Assembly: GCA_016861025.1 (NCBI GenBank) | Contig: BOKO01000031.1 | Coordinates: 10,001 to 61,591, forward strand | Length of the DNA stretch: 51,591 nucleotides | Origin: Chloroflexota bacterium | GTDB lineage: Bacteria > Chloroflexota > Anaerolineae > Caldilineales > Caldilineaceae | Direction: 5' to 3' | Shown: positions 1-8,173 of the stretch, piece after piece | Layout of the letters: every line of letters begins with the position of its first letter | How positions within the stretch are numbered: the first letter of the stretch is position 1 | The notes under the pieces: generated by a model | Told to the model about the DNA's origin: nothing | Seen by the model: only the letters and a program-made list of their open reading frames with translations | The model's database searches: none | Made by a program: the position numbers and the translations under genes

Positions 1-2
1 CC

Positions 3-209
3 CACGGCGGGCCGGTGCGCGTGATGCTGGAGCGCCTCGGCGTCGACCGCGACGAGCTGTGGCACTACCGCCGTCAGTTCGACCACCAAAACCCGCTGCC
101 ACCCGCTGCAGCCTGGGAGCTGACGCAAACCGACGGCGATTGGCGAATGCGCCTCGCCTTTTCTCCCACACCCTACACGGCATATCCGCTGGCGGTGGCT
201 TATGTCTGA
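3..209 (+). CDS. C-terminal fragment of an unidentified protein
   Basis: An open frame enters from the left edge of the window and ends at TGA 207-209, giving about 68 residues of a C-terminus (begins HGGPVRVMLERLG). The start lies outside the window. The stop region overlaps the ATG of the pyrFE gene by eight bases, so the two are probably translationally coupled and belong to one operon. I do not recognise the family: the fragment has no clear catalytic motif, and its end is rich in aromatic and small residues. A role connected with pyrimidine synthesis is only suggested by position. Confidence 0.55.
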   Translation, partial: HGGPVRVMLERLGVDRDELWHYRRQFDHQNPLPPAAAWELTQTDGDWRMRLAFSPTPYTAYPLAVAYV

Positions 210-1665
210 TTTCTTTGCCAAACTGGAAGCGGCTGTCCAACGCAACGACTCGTTGCTTTGCGTCGGTCTTGATCCAACGCCCGCTCAGATTCCACCGCGC
301 TATCGCACCGAAGCAGCCAGCGACGCCGACGCCATCGTGGCGTGGAATCGCGCCATCATCGAACAGACCGCCGATCTCGTCTGCGTCTACAAGCCGAACA
401 TTGCCTTCTATGAGGCGCTCGGCGCGGCGGGCATGGACGCGTTGCGCGCAACCCTTGCCGCCATTCCGGAAAACATTCCGGTGATTCTTGACGCCAAGCG
501 CGGGGATATTGGCAGCACTGCCGATGCCTATGCGAAAGCGTGTTTCGAGGAGCTTGGCGTCGACGCAGTGACGCTCAGCCCGTATCTGGGCAGCGATAGC
601 ATTCAATCGTTCGCACGCTATCCGGGCAAGGGACTCTTCGTACTTTGCCACACTTCCAACCCCAGCGCTGGCGAATTCCAGGAGCTGGAGATCGCCGATT
701 GGCGCAGCCTTGACCGCGAGCCAAACCAACCGCTCTACATCCATGTGGCGCGCACCGCGGTCACATGGTCGCCCAACGTGGCGCTCGTTGTCGGCGCCAC
801 CTTCCCAGAGGCGGTGGCGCGTGTGCGCGCTGTGGCGCCACAGCGCTGGTTTCTGATTCCCGGCGTCGGCGCACAAGGCGGCGATCTCGAAGCGACGCTG
901 ACCGCCGGGCTGCGCAGCGACGGTCTGGGCGCCATCGTCAACGCCAGCCGCGGCATTGCCAACGCCGTCGATCACCGCCAGGCTGCACAGGCAATGCGCG
1001 ACGCCATCAACGCAGTGCGGCGAAAACATCGCACAGCATCGGCGGCGCTCGACGCTGGAGAGATCAATGAATCGCTGCGTGCGCTGGTGCTGGAGTTGGC
1101 TGAGCTGGGCGCGGTGCGTTTTGGCAACTTCACACTGGCGAGCGGTGTGCAGTCTCCAATTTATGTTGACTTGCGACTATTGGTCAGCCGCCCTGCATTG
1201 CTGGCGAAGGCTGCTGACGCCTATGCTGCGCTGTTGGCTGACGCGCCGTGCGACCGTATCGCCGGCGTGCCCTACGCAGCGTTGCCGATCGGGACGGCGG
1301 TGGCAATTGCTGCGGACAAACCGTTAATCTATCCGCGCAAAGAGGTCAAAGAACATGGCCTCGGCAAGCTGATCGAAGGTAAGTGGCAGCCGGGCGAGCG
1401 CGTGGCAATCATTGAAGACCTGATCACGAGCGGCGGCAGCACGATCAAGACGGCGGAAACGCTGCGCGACGCCGGGCTGATCGTCGAGCACGCCATCGTG
1501 TTGATCGACCGTGAACAAGGCGGCGTGCACAATCTTGCTAAAGCCGGCATCGTCGCCCACGCCGTGCTCACACTCACACAAATACTCGACATCCTGGTCA
1601 ATGCTGGTCGCCTCGATGCAGCCAAACGCCAGGAAGTGATCGATTTCCTGGGGAAAGGGAAATAG
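202..1665 (+). CDS. pyrFE: Bifunctional orotidine 5'-phosphate decarboxylase / orotate phosphoribosyltransferase
   Basis: This 487-residue protein fuses the last two enzymes of UMP synthesis in the order PyrF then PyrE. Residues 1-270 are a class II OMP decarboxylase with LCVGLDP (19-25) and the catalytic DAKRGDIG motif (97-104; Lys99 and Asp102). Residues 285-487 are an orotate phosphoribosyltransferase with the PRPP-binding stretch VAIIEDLITSGGST (401-414). OPRT makes OMP from orotate and PRPP, and OMPDC then decarboxylates it to UMP, so the fusion can channel OMP. It starts at ATG 202 inside the end of the upstream gene and is followed four bases later by pyrD, clearly one operon. Eukaryotic UMP synthase has the opposite domain order. 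Cytosolic. Confidence 0.96.
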   Translation: MSDFFAKLEAAVQRNDSLLCVGLDPTPAQIPPRYRTEAASDADAIVAWNRAIIEQTADLVCVYKPNIAFYEALGAAGMDALRATLAAIPENIPVILDAKRGDIGSTADAYAKACFEELGVDAVTLSPYLGSDSIQSFARYPGKGLFVLCHTSNPSAGEFQELEIADWRSLDREPNQPLYIHVARTAVTWSPNVALVVGATFPEAVARVRAVAPQRWFLIPGVGAQGGDLEATLTAGLRSDGLGAIVNASRGIANAVDHRQAAQAMRDAINAVRRKHRTASAALDAGEINESLRALVLELAELGAVRFGNFTLASGVQSPIYVDLRLLVSRPALLAKAADAYAALLADAPCDRIAGVPYAALPIGTAVAIAADKPLIYPRKEVKEHGLGKLIEGKWQPGERVAIIEDLITSGGSTIKTAETLRDAGLIVEHAIVLIDREQGGVHNLAKAGIVAHAVLTLTQILDILVNAGRLDAAKRQEVIDFLGKGK

Positions 1666-1669
1666 AACT

Positions 1670-2659
1670 TTGATGAGCGACCTGTCGGTTCGTTTTCTCG
1701 ATTTTACTCTCCCGACGCCGCTCGTGCTCGCCAGCGGCATTTGGGGCACGACAGTCAGCCTGTTGGTGCGTGCAGCCGAGGCTGGTTGCGGCGCAGTGAC
1801 GGCGAAGAGTTGTGGCCCAACGCCCCGCGCCGGTCACGTCAACCCCTCTTGCCTGGATTGGGGGCATGGCCTGATCAACGCCATCGGTCTTGCCAACCCA
1901 GGCGTGCAGGCTGAAGTCGAACTGCTGCGTGCAGCTCGCATCCAACTGAAGCCATTCGGCGCGCCCCTGATCGCCAGCATCTTCGCTGGGCCGCCCGAAG
2001 AGTTTGGCAAAGTTGCCGCAATCGTCGCCGGCGCCGAGCCAGAGATGATCGAGGTGAACATCTCCTGCCCCAATGTGCACAGCGAATTTGGCGAGCCTTA
2101 TGCAGCCAGCGCCGATGCAGCGGCTGAGGTCACCGGCTATGTCAAAGACGCTGTGCGCGCAGCGGGCATTCCAGTCATTGTCAAGCTGGCGCCAAACGTC
2201 GCGAGCATTGGAAGGATCGCGCGTGCGGTCGTGGCTGCGGGCGCCGACGCACTGTGCGTGATCAACACCATGCCGGGGATGGTGATCGACGCCGAAAGCG
2301 GGCAGCCGATCCTCGCCAATCGCAGCGGTGGGCTGAGCGGGCCAGCGCTCAAGCCGATCGCGCTGAAATGCGTTTATGACGCGCGCAAGGCGTGCCCAGA
2401 CACCCCGATTATCGGCACAGGCGGCGTCACCAGCGGCCTCGACGCGGTGGAAATGCTGATGGCGGGCGCCAGCGCAGTCGGCGTCGGCAGCGCCATCTAC
2501 TATCGCGGCGCAACGGCGATCACAGCGATCTGCAATGAACTTGTCGAATGGCTCGACGCGCATCGGATCGTTCACGTCGCCGACATTTACAACCGCGCAC
2601 ACCGCGAACCGATCTACGCCTCGACGCCTGCCAGCCCTCCAATCCCGGTCGCTCATTGA
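1670..2659 (+). CDS. pyrD: Dihydroorotate dehydrogenase, class 1
   Basis: A 329-residue FMN enzyme that oxidises dihydroorotate to orotate, the step feeding the PyrE domain encoded just upstream. Visible class 1 features are the soluble start with no membrane helix, the substrate-loop motif NISCPNV (130-136) with active-site base Cys133, and the C-terminal FMN-binding GTGGV followed by a GASAVGVGSA stretch. Cys rather than Ser as base marks class 1. I cannot decide between 1A (fumarate) and 1B (NAD via PyrK), because no pyrK is visible next to it; the upstream gene fragment is not recognisably PyrK. ATG 1673 is an alternative start one codon later. Confidence 0.95.
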   Translation: MMSDLSVRFLDFTLPTPLVLASGIWGTTVSLLVRAAEAGCGAVTAKSCGPTPRAGHVNPSCLDWGHGLINAIGLANPGVQAEVELLRAARIQLKPFGAPLIASIFAGPPEEFGKVAAIVAGAEPEMIEVNISCPNVHSEFGEPYAASADAAAEVTGYVKDAVRAAGIPVIVKLAPNVASIGRIARAVVAAGADALCVINTMPGMVIDAESGQPILANRSGGLSGPALKPIALKCVYDARKACPDTPIIGTGGVTSGLDAVEMLMAGASAVGVGSAIYYRGATAITAICNELVEWLDAHRIVHVADIYNRAHREPIYASTPASPPIPVAH

Positions 2660-2670
2660 GCGAGTGCTTG

Positions 2671-2679
2671 TGGTATACT
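2671..2679 (+). promoter_or_regulatory. Candidate extended -10 promoter
   Basis: TGGTATACT (TG, one base, then TATACT at 2674-2679) lies 11 bases before the ATG at 2690. It fits an extended -10 sigma-70 promoter without a good -35. If used, the transcript would have almost no leader. Confidence 0.35.
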
Positions 2680-2689
2680 ACGAGCTACT

Positions 2690-3346
2690 ATGACGAACTA
2701 CGACACCCGCCAGGAAAGCATCGACGCCATTGTGCGTCGCATTTCCGATCTCAATGAGCAGTCGCTGACACAGCTCTCGCAATACATTTCCTACCTGAAG
2801 TGGCAGGAGGAACTGTGGCACAGCCTGGTCGAAGATGACCGCGTCACCGATCCTAACCAGGCGCTGCTCTGGCAATTTGACTTTATCGAGGCGTTCCCGG
2901 CCGCGCGCAGAGTTGCGACGCGCACGTCACAGATGATGGAGATCAAGACCGGCATGGCGTCGTGTGGGCTGGTGCAGCAGATGGCGATCTGGCAGCATCC
3001 GCCGGTTGCCGGGGCGGCGGTGTGTGAATACACTGTGCAGATTCCGCCCGACTTGAATGTGCTCAAGCTGCGTTTCGCCGTCGGCATTCGCGATGGCGCA
3101 TTGATGGAAGGAGACAATCTTTGCGCCTTCCGAATTTATGTCAATGGCATCCGCCTCTGGAGCACAACCAAACAAAGCTGCAAATGGGAGCGCTTTGTGA
3201 TTGACCTGCCAAGCCTTTCCGGGCAGGAGGCGGTGATTCAGTTCATCACCGATGGGCTGGGCGACAATCGTTGGAACTGGGCCGTGTGGGGTGAGCCACA
3301 ACTGCTTGGCTACGGGCCAAAGCGCGCGCAACCTCGCAAGAAGTAA
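2690..3346 (+). CDS. Conserved hypothetical protein with a beta-sandwich-like C-terminal domain
   Basis: 218 residues, no signal peptide or membrane segment. Residues 1-55 look helical. Residues 90-205 look like a beta-rich, galactose-binding-like fold: alternating hydrophobic strands, a VNGIRLW segment and a DGLGDNRWNWAVWGEP ending typical of jelly-roll carbohydrate-binding modules. I do not recognise a named family and assign no activity. It follows pyrD by 30 bases but has its own candidate promoter, so it need not be in the pyr operon. Binding of a sugar or protein ligand is inference from fold impression only. Confidence 0.75.
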   Translation: MTNYDTRQESIDAIVRRISDLNEQSLTQLSQYISYLKWQEELWHSLVEDDRVTDPNQALLWQFDFIEAFPAARRVATRTSQMMEIKTGMASCGLVQQMAIWQHPPVAGAAVCEYTVQIPPDLNVLKLRFAVGIRDGALMEGDNLCAFRIYVNGIRLWSTTKQSCKWERFVIDLPSLSGQEAVIQFITDGLGDNRWNWAVWGEPQLLGYGPKRAQPRKK

Positions 3347-3462
3347 GTTTCGATCCACAGAGTCACACGAAATGACACGAAGATTCCTCGCTGCTTCGTG
3401 CACCTCTGTGATCCGTGGCGACTCACATTTTGTTCCTGATTCCCAAACACTGGAGTGAACCG

Positions 3463-4437
3463 ATGGCATTCTTCGACAAGCCGCTATCTGAACTAAAAAC
3501 CTATCTGCCCGAACGTGAAGAGCCGCCCGATTTCGATGCATTTTGGGCGCGCACGCTCGCCGGTGCACGCAGCCATGCCCTCGATCCGAACTTTACACCG
3601 GTGGATTATGGTCTGCGCACCGTGGAGACTTTCGACGTCACCTTCAGCGGCTACGGCGGACAGCGCATCAAAGGGTGGCTGCTGTTGCCGCGCCAACGTG
3701 AAGGAAAACTGCCAGTGGTGGTCGAATACATTGGCTACGGCGGTGGGCGCGGCTTTCCGATCGATTGGCTGACGTGGAGCAGCGCCGGCTATGCTCACTT
3801 GATCATGGACACGCGTGGACAGGGAAGCGCATGGTCGCGCGGCGACACACCCGACCCTGAAGCCGATGGCGGCAACCCGCAGTTCCCCGGCTTCATGACG
3901 CGCGGCGTCCTGGCGCCTGAAACCTACTACTACCGCCGCGTCTTCACCGATGCAGTGCGCGCGGTCGAGGCTGCGTTGGCGCATCCGGCGGTGGACCCCA
4001 ACCGCGTCGCTGTCACCGGCGGCTCGCAGGGCGGCGGCATAACGCTGGCGGTTGCCGGGCTATCCCCCGCCTTGCTCGACAATGCAGTCAGCGCCGCCAT
4101 GCCGGATGTGCCATTTCTGTGTCACTACCGACGGGCAACCGAAATCACAGACTCGCACCCCTATCAGGAGATCGTGCGCTTTTGCAAGGTGCATCGCGAC
4201 CAGGTGGAGACGGTCTTTCGTACACTTAGCTATTTTGATGGCGTGAATTTTGCAGCGCGCGCGAACGCACGCACGCTCTTCTCGGTGGCGTTGATGGATG
4301 ATATCTGCCCGCCATCGACGGTTTTTGCAGCGTACAACCACTATCGCGGCCCAAAGGACATCCGCATCTACAGCTATAACCAGCACGAAGGCGGTCAGAC
4401 CTTCCAGCGGCTAGAGCAGATTCAGTTTCTGGCGTAG
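3463..4437 (+). CDS. Acetyl xylan esterase / cephalosporin-C deacetylase family (CE7)
   Basis: 324-residue alpha/beta hydrolase of carbohydrate esterase family 7, which removes acetyl groups from xylo-oligosaccharides and similar acetyl esters. The catalytic triad is readable: Ser188 in GGSQGG, Asp279 in ALMDDICPP, His308 in NQHEGG. The spacing and length match the Thermotoga CE7 enzymes. The ATG at 3463 is preferred because TGGAG lies nine bases upstream and the protein then begins MAFFDKPLSEL, the usual family start; an upstream ATG at 3415 would add 16 unmatched residues. No signal peptide, so the enzyme is probably cytosolic and acts on imported oligosaccharides. It is followed by a strong inverted repeat. 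Confidence 0.93.
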   Translation: MAFFDKPLSELKTYLPEREEPPDFDAFWARTLAGARSHALDPNFTPVDYGLRTVETFDVTFSGYGGQRIKGWLLLPRQREGKLPVVVEYIGYGGGRGFPIDWLTWSSAGYAHLIMDTRGQGSAWSRGDTPDPEADGGNPQFPGFMTRGVLAPETYYYRRVFTDAVRAVEAALAHPAVDPNRVAVTGGSQGGGITLAVAGLSPALLDNAVSAAMPDVPFLCHYRRATEITDSHPYQEIVRFCKVHRDQVETVFRTLSYFDGVNFAARANARTLFSVALMDDICPPSTVFAAYNHYRGPKDIRIYSYNQHEGGQTFQRLEQIQFLA

Positions 4438-4470
4438 AGCAATTTTGGCGTAGAGCGGTTGACAAAAAAA

Positions 4471-4527
<57 letters not shown>

Positions 4528-4539
4528 ACACTACTATAG

Positions 4540-4545
4540 TATAAT
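4540..4545 (+). promoter_or_regulatory. Candidate -10 box for the Uma2 gene
   Basis: A perfect TATAAT lies about 100 bases upstream of the gene at 4649, in an AT-rich patch. There is no convincing -35 at 16-18 bases upstream, so this is a moderate candidate only. Confidence 0.3.
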
Positions 4546-4648
4546 TCGTCGCCTGCGTCAAGTTTTGTGCGGGAGTTTTTTTACGGTCTTCAGAGTACAA
4601 CCGATACGTTGTGTGGACACAAACGACCAACGGAGGGAAATCGATGCG

Positions 4649-5287
4649 ATGACCGCCATGAAAAGTTCAACCGAACAGACAGCAGGACCTCCATTCATCG
4701 ACGGCGAGGCGGAGCCTACCTGGGCGATTGCTGAGTTGTTCCCACACCAGGGGCAATGGAGCGAGGAGGAGTATCTGGCGCTGCCCACCAACCACCTTGT
4801 CGAATACTCACACGGAATCCTGGACGTTGTTCCGATGCCAAGCGAGTTGCATCAGGATATCGTGCTGTTTCTGGCAGAGTTGCTGTCTGCCTTCGTACGC
4901 CGCACTAAATTGGGAAAAGTTGCAATTGCGCCTTTGCCAATGCGGTTGTGGACAGGGAAATATCGGGAGCCAGATATTCTGTTCATGTTGCATGACAACA
5001 AGGAGCGCCGCCGGAAAACTTATTGGATTGGCGCCGATCTAGTCATGGAAGTCGTCAGCCCCGATGATCCGCGCCGCGACCTGGAGACCAAGCGACGCGA
5101 GTATGCTCAGGCTGGCATTTCAGAATACTGGATTGTCGATCCGCGCGTGAATCGTGTAACGGTCCTGACGTTGAACGATATGCGGTACAGCATCCACGGT
5201 GAATTTGGCGCTGGTCAGCAGGCTGACTCTGTGTTGCTCGACGGTTTCACCGTGGATGTGGATGAACTGTTTGCCGCAGCGGAGTAG
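4649..5287 (+). CDS. Uma2 family (DUF820) PD-(D/E)XK nuclease-like protein
   Basis: 212 residues of the Uma2 family, which has a restriction-endonuclease-like fold and is greatly expanded in cyanobacteria and Chloroflexota. Family hallmarks are visible: SEEEYLALP near the N-terminus, a central EPDILFML segment, EVVSPDDPRRDLETKRREYAQAGISEYWIVDP in the C-terminal half (Glu, Asp and Lys of the putative active site), and a final strand-rich tail. The start at ATG 4649 is chosen because GGAGGG lies about 11 bases upstream; an earlier frame-open ATG at 4565 adds 28 residues with no family similarity. The biological role of Uma2 proteins is not established. It stands alone and converges on the next gene. 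Confidence 0.88.
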   Translation: MTAMKSSTEQTAGPPFIDGEAEPTWAIAELFPHQGQWSEEEYLALPTNHLVEYSHGILDVVPMPSELHQDIVLFLAELLSAFVRRTKLGKVAIAPLPMRLWTGKYREPDILFMLHDNKERRRKTYWIGADLVMEVVSPDDPRRDLETKRREYAQAGISEYWIVDPRVNRVTVLTLNDMRYSIHGEFGAGQQADSVLLDGFTVDVDELFAAAE

Positions 5288-5293
5288 ACAGAG

Positions 5294-5371
5294 CGTGCTG
5301 CGTGTTGCGTGTTGCGTGCTGCGTATTTCGTGCGTGAGGGCAGTTCTCTACGTCACGAAACACGCAACACG
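5294..5371. terminator. Heptamer repeat and hairpin between convergent genes
   Basis: Four tandem copies of CGTGYTG run from 5294 to about 5321. The last part (5315-5332) forms an 18-base imperfect stem with 5354-5371. The hairpin lies between two convergent genes and is the likely bidirectional transcription end for both. Confidence 0.55.
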
Positions 5372-5380
5372 TCCCTTCTC

Positions 5381-7453
5381 TTAGCGCGGCTGTGGCCCCA
5401 CTACATTGACGGTTAGCGTCTGCTCCGTCTGGCCCACTCCATAGGCGACAAGTTTATACTCATATAACCCAATTGCATCCGGGCAGTCCTGCGCCGAGCC
5501 GTTGCTTGGGCCGCCGGCGACGATGGCGCCGCCGTTGCGCAGCAGGTTGACGCCCTGCGTGCTGTCGGCGCTCCAGTCGAAGCTGATGCACCCGCCGCTG
5601 GGAATCTGGTTGCTGCTGACAGAGAAGCGTCGGATCACAGGGCCTTGCGGCGGTGGGGGCGGCGGCGGCGTGTTGACATTGATCGTCACCTGTCGCGACT
5701 CCTGGCCGCCGTCGCGCTTGATCACGGTCAGTGTGTAGGTCTGCGCGCCGCCCGGGCACACATCACGCGCACTGACGCCTGGAACGCCCTCGCCGTCGAG
5801 ATAGACCGCCTGCACGTTGCGCACATCCCAACGCAGCGTCGTGCACTGACCGCCATTCAGGTTGGTGTTGTCCGCCCAGAAGTTGATACTGTAGTCGGGT
5901 GCGCCGGTTACAGTGATCGTGATCTGGAAGTCGTGCTCGCCGCCGTTGACATCAATGATGCGCAGCGTGTAGGTCGTCGCGCTGCCGGGGCAGACCGTAC
6001 GCGCATCGTGGCCGCCGACGCCTTGCGAGTTGCCGCCATCGATGAAAAAGACGGCGCGCACGTTGTCGACATCCCAGCGAACCGTGGTGCACTGTCCCGG
6101 CCCAATAAAGTTGGAGTCGGCGCGCAAGTTGGGGTTGATGTCGGTGACCGGCGGCGGTGGAGGGGGCGGAGGGTTGGGATCAGGCACCTGGATGCCCACC
6201 CACACGACCTGTCCAAAATATTGGCCGAGGTTGTCGCGCATCTGCCAGAACCCCTGGAAGACGCCCGGAACCTGCGGCGCACGTAATGGAGCCGAGAGAT
6301 CGACCGTTTCACCCGGCGTCACGACGCGACCGACGGGCGCAGGAGAGCCGCTCATCGACGCCTCGATGCGGTTGCCGCGCACGTAGGTCAAGGCGTAGTC
6401 CGGCTGCCAGTCGCATGTGCCATTGTTGAGCACACGCCAACCCTTGACGAAGTCCTGACCCGGCGCCATGATCGCCGGCGCGGTCATGTTCTGGTCGTCG
6501 TAGTTGAGATCGGCAATAAATGCCATGCTGTTGACGCAGGCCGCCGGCGCAACCGACGATGGCGTTTCCGGCTCGTTGTTGACCACAGCTGAATCGGGAT
6601 CGGGCGTGACGTGATTCGGATTGGTCTGCAGATATTGCTGCACCAGCGCAGCAAACGTCCCGTTGCTTTGCAGGGTCAGCAGCGCCTGGTTGAGCGGCTC
6701 GATCAGGCTGCTGCCCTTTGCTGCGGCGATGGCGAACTGCTGCTGGTTGAACGATACGCCGACGATGTGCAGGTCATCGTTGCGTTTCTCAGCCAGTTCA
6801 GCAGTGGCCTGCCCTAGGAGGCCGACATCTATTGAACCGTTGCGAATGTCGCGAATCATCTCGCTTGGCGTCGAATAGGGAACCAGGCTATCCTGCACAA
6901 TCAACCCCTTGTCGACGAGATTGCGCTGCGCCCACTGTTGGTAGGTGCTGCCGCGCTGCACGCCGACGCGTAAATCCGCCAGATCGGTCGCCGATGTCAC
7001 CGTCGCTGTGAAGCTGGTCCTCGCCAGCACGACGCTGTTGCCGATGTAGTAAAGGTTGGTGAAGTCGACGACCTGTTGACGCTCCGGCGTCACAGAAATT
7101 GCGCCGATAGCAACATCGACCTGACCGAGCTGTACGGCGTTGAGCAGACCATCGAAGGCGAAATCCTTGAACTCGACCTCAACGCCCAGCTCACTACCGA
7201 TGGCGCGCGCCAATGCAATGTCAAAGCCATCCAACTCGAAATTGCTGTTGTAGAACTCAAAAGGGGGATAGTCGGCGGCGACGCCAAAGACGATCTTGCC
7301 ATCCGACTGCACGCGCTGCCAGTCGCCGGTTGGGTCCGGCGCGCTCTGCTGTGACGGATGGAAGGTGGCCGAAGCGATCGCCAGTCTTGGCGCTGCCAAG
7401 ACTACGGCGAGACAGGCAATCACCAGCCAGAAACGGTGTGAAGTTCGATTCAT
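5381..7453 (-). CDS. Secreted multidomain protein: solute-binding family 3 domain, NBR1-type Ig domain, three Ig-like repeats
   Basis: 690 residues. A Sec signal peptide (about 1-28, ending LAIASA) is followed by a family 3 extracellular solute-binding domain (about 45-285; begins GKIVFGVAADYPPFEFYN, the amino-acid-binding SBP pattern). Next is an NBR1-type Ig-like domain (about 310-430; MAPGQDFVKGWRVLNNGTCDW). A proline run links to two near-identical Ig-like repeats (about 446-520 and 525-600, each with GQCTTLRWDV and CPG), then a second proline run and a third divergent Ig-like domain (606-690). The paired cysteines in each repeat may form disulfides. No lipobox is seen, so it is probably secreted or wall-associated. 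No permease or ATPase is nearby, so a transport role is uncertain; ligand sensing or surface binding is equally possible. SD CGGAGAAAA precedes the ATG. Confidence 0.88.
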   Translation of the reverse strand: MNRTSHRFWLVIACLAVVLAAPRLAIASATFHPSQQSAPDPTGDWQRVQSDGKIVFGVAADYPPFEFYNSNFELDGFDIALARAIGSELGVEVEFKDFAFDGLLNAVQLGQVDVAIGAISVTPERQQVVDFTNLYYIGNSVVLARTSFTATVTSATDLADLRVGVQRGSTYQQWAQRNLVDKGLIVQDSLVPYSTPSEMIRDIRNGSIDVGLLGQATAELAEKRNDDLHIVGVSFNQQQFAIAAAKGSSLIEPLNQALLTLQSNGTFAALVQQYLQTNPNHVTPDPDSAVVNNEPETPSSVAPAACVNSMAFIADLNYDDQNMTAPAIMAPGQDFVKGWRVLNNGTCDWQPDYALTYVRGNRIEASMSGSPAPVGRVVTPGETVDLSAPLRAPQVPGVFQGFWQMRDNLGQYFGQVVWVGIQVPDPNPPPPPPPPVTDINPNLRADSNFIGPGQCTTVRWDVDNVRAVFFIDGGNSQGVGGHDARTVCPGSATTYTLRIIDVNGGEHDFQITITVTGAPDYSINFWADNTNLNGGQCTTLRWDVRNVQAVYLDGEGVPGVSARDVCPGGAQTYTLTVIKRDGGQESRQVTINVNTPPPPPPPQGPVIRRFSVSSNQIPSGGCISFDWSADSTQGVNLLRNGGAIVAGGPSNGSAQDCPDAIGLYEYKLVAYGVGQTEQTLTVNVVGPQPR

Positions 7454-7506
7454 GAGCGTTTTTCTCCGTTATGTTTTCTCCGTTGCGATCGCTGCGGTTC
7501 AAGTGT

Positions 7507-7549
7507 ACAACGATTATGGTTGGTTTGTTCATAATCGGCAAATCGTTGT
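7507..7549. promoter_or_regulatory. Nested inverted repeats in a divergent promoter region
   Basis: Two nested perfect inverted repeats lie between divergent genes: ACAACGATT (7507-7515) with AATCGTTGT (7541-7549), and CGATTATG (7511-7518) with CATAATCG (7530-7537). They sit just upstream of the -35 box at 7556 and could be an operator for one or both genes. This is inference from symmetry. Confidence 0.4.
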
Positions 7550-7555
7550 TGGAGT

Positions 7556-7584
7556 TTGCCTTCGTTTTTCAGAAAGGCTACAAT
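7556..7584 (+). promoter_or_regulatory. Sigma-70-type promoter for the DUF5946 gene
   Basis: TTGCCT (7556-7561), a 17-base spacer, and TACAAT (7579-7584). The predicted start near 7591 leaves a leader of about 25 bases to the ATG at 7616. Confidence 0.6.
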
Positions 7585-7615
7585 CGAGATAAGCAGAGAG
7601 GACAATTGAATTGAT

Positions 7616-8158
7616 ATGATGACAAAACCCGACGGGTTGGAACAGTGCCCAGACTGTGGGGCCTGGCTGCCGCCCGCGTCAGAAGGTGCGATCCACCGCT
7701 ATATCGGCGCATCGCCGGCGTGTTGGGCGATCTTTTCGGCGCTCGTCAACGCCGGCGAGCCGCCGTTGGCGCCTCACCCGCTCATTGCATTGCTGCCCGA
7801 CGCCTATGCAGCACAGCATCCAGGCGTCCCTTCGGCGCAGGCAGTCCAATCGGTGGCAGTGCATTTGTTGACGCTCTACGGCGTGCTTGAGTGCAACGTT
7901 GCACCAGAACAGACGTTGTGGATTCGACAGCGCGCCGTGCGCGGTGCAGCCATAGAACGCCACGTCCGATTCGTCTGGCTCACGCCGCCCGACTTCGCTG
8001 GAAGCCCAACCGTAGCCGACATTACTGCGAAAGAATTGCCTGCCGCCCGCACTGAACAGGCGATACACTATATTGAAGCAGTCTGGAACCTGTGGGCACA
8101 ACGCCACCAGCCAACCATTGCCGCCTGGTATCAACGTTATGTCATAGACACACCATAA
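7616..8158 (+). CDS. DUF5946 family protein
   Basis: 180 residues with the DUF5946 pattern: an N-terminal CPDCGA zinc-knuckle-like pair, HRYIGASPACWA, then DAYAAQHPGVPSAQAVQSVAVHLLTLYGVLE, and a C-terminal helical segment. The function of this family is unknown; members are common in Chloroflexota and actinobacteria as small cytosolic proteins. ATG 7616 or 7619 may be used. The next frame, a methyltransferase remnant, starts 15 bases after its stop with its own SD (AAAGGAAG), so the two were probably an operon when the second gene was whole. Confidence 0.8.
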   Translation: MMTKPDGLEQCPDCGAWLPPASEGAIHRYIGASPACWAIFSALVNAGEPPLAPHPLIALLPDAYAAQHPGVPSAQAVQSVAVHLLTLYGVLECNVAPEQTLWIRQRAVRGAAIERHVRFVWLTPPDFAGSPTVADITAKELPAARTEQAIHYIEAVWNLWAQRHQPTIAAWYQRYVIDTP

Positions 8159-8173
8159 AGGAAGACAACTGCC

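Noticed and set aside
1598..2656. A 352-codon minus-strand open frame opposite pyrD
   Set aside because: Antisense shadow of a certain gene; no recognisable domain.
5294..5330. A CRISPR-like array in the CGTGYTG repeats
   Set aside because: Repeats of seven bases without spacers are a tandem repeat, not a CRISPR array.
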